The notes under the pieces were generated by a model that saw only the letters and a list, made by a program, of their open reading frames with translations, had not been told where the DNA came from and made no database searches. Source: Pseudomonas sp. ISL-84 (GTDB taxonomy: Bacteria > Bacillota > Bacilli > Bacillales > Cytobacillaceae). Taken from it: a stretch of DNA of 33,045 bases. The DNA is taken from assembly GCA_018613035.1 (NCBI GenBank), contig JAGGRA010000083.1, forward strand, positions 1 through 33,045, in the 5' to 3' direction. Made by a program: the position numbers and the translations under genes. Shown in pieces: positions 32,966 through 33,045 of the stretch (its first letter is position 1; each line of letters starts with the position of its first letter).

Positions 32966-33045
32966 CTAAATACACCTGCTTTTCTTTTAAAATTTCGTCT
33001 ATTTCTATCATATCTTGAAAAGGGATGATAAAGTCCATATAATTG

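Overview
The window is low-to-moderate GC chromosomal DNA of a spore-forming Bacillaceae bacterium. The evidence is strong AGGAGG-type ribosome sites, many U-tailed hairpin terminators, and close homologues of B. subtilis YhfW, HemAT, YfmL, TatAd/TatCd, RsbR and YkgB. A Cytobacillus/'Bacillus firmus'-like host is my inference. There are no rRNA or tRNA genes, transposase genes, CRISPR arrays or phage genes. It reads as ordinary chromosome carrying many non-coding repeats.

Layout. 1-5.2 kb: a FAD/Rieske oxidoreductase (YhfW-like), an unrecognised 44-residue basic protein, an amidase and the DEAD-box helicase YfmL. 5.3-12.4 kb: a secreted InhA-type M6 metalloprotease, the globin-coupled oxygen sensor HemAT, an orphan membrane histidine kinase of sporulation-kinase type and a zinc alcohol dehydrogenase. 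12.6-14.1 kb: a secreted subtilisin-like protease followed by a five-unit 20-bp tandem repeat. 14.4-17.2 kb: a phoX-tatA-tatC operon, pairing a twin-arginine-exported PhoX phosphatase with its own translocase, behind a possible PhoP box. 17.3-21.1 kb: an AGCS amino-acid:cation symporter, an MFS exporter and a VOC protein. 21.4-28.1 kb: CoA-disulfide reductase, a class II sugar-phosphate aldolase, a second subtilisin-like protease, and MtnA-like isomerase and MtnK-like kinase genes. 28.2-33 kb: an RsbR-type STAS protein, a small NIPSNAP/monooxygenase-like protein, a Cys-His-Asp acyltransferase-like protein, a YkgB-type lactonase and a YogA-like dehydrogenase.

How genes work together. Kinase + isomerase + class II aldolase is the gene set of the 5-deoxyribose (Drd) salvage route, or of the related methylthioribulose-1-P/DHAP shunt. 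Here the set is split by a paralogous protease gene and a repeat element, and no S-box riboswitch precedes the kinase. The PhoX/Tat operon parallels phoD-tatAd-tatCd of B. subtilis but carries an unrelated phosphatase family. Three secreted proteases, HemAT and a KinB-like kinase suggest a post-exponential, nutrient-sensing lifestyle.

The most distinctive signal is non-coding. A family of about 245-285-bp inverted-repeat elements occurs six times, plus one remnant, always between genes. They share a nested fold whose stem is invariant while its loop varies, and the core appears flipped relative to the flanks in one copy. Two near-identical 49-bp REP-like palindromes, two unusual long hairpins and the 20-bp tandem array add to this. 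All functional claims rest on reading the sequence and family knowledge; no searches were run.
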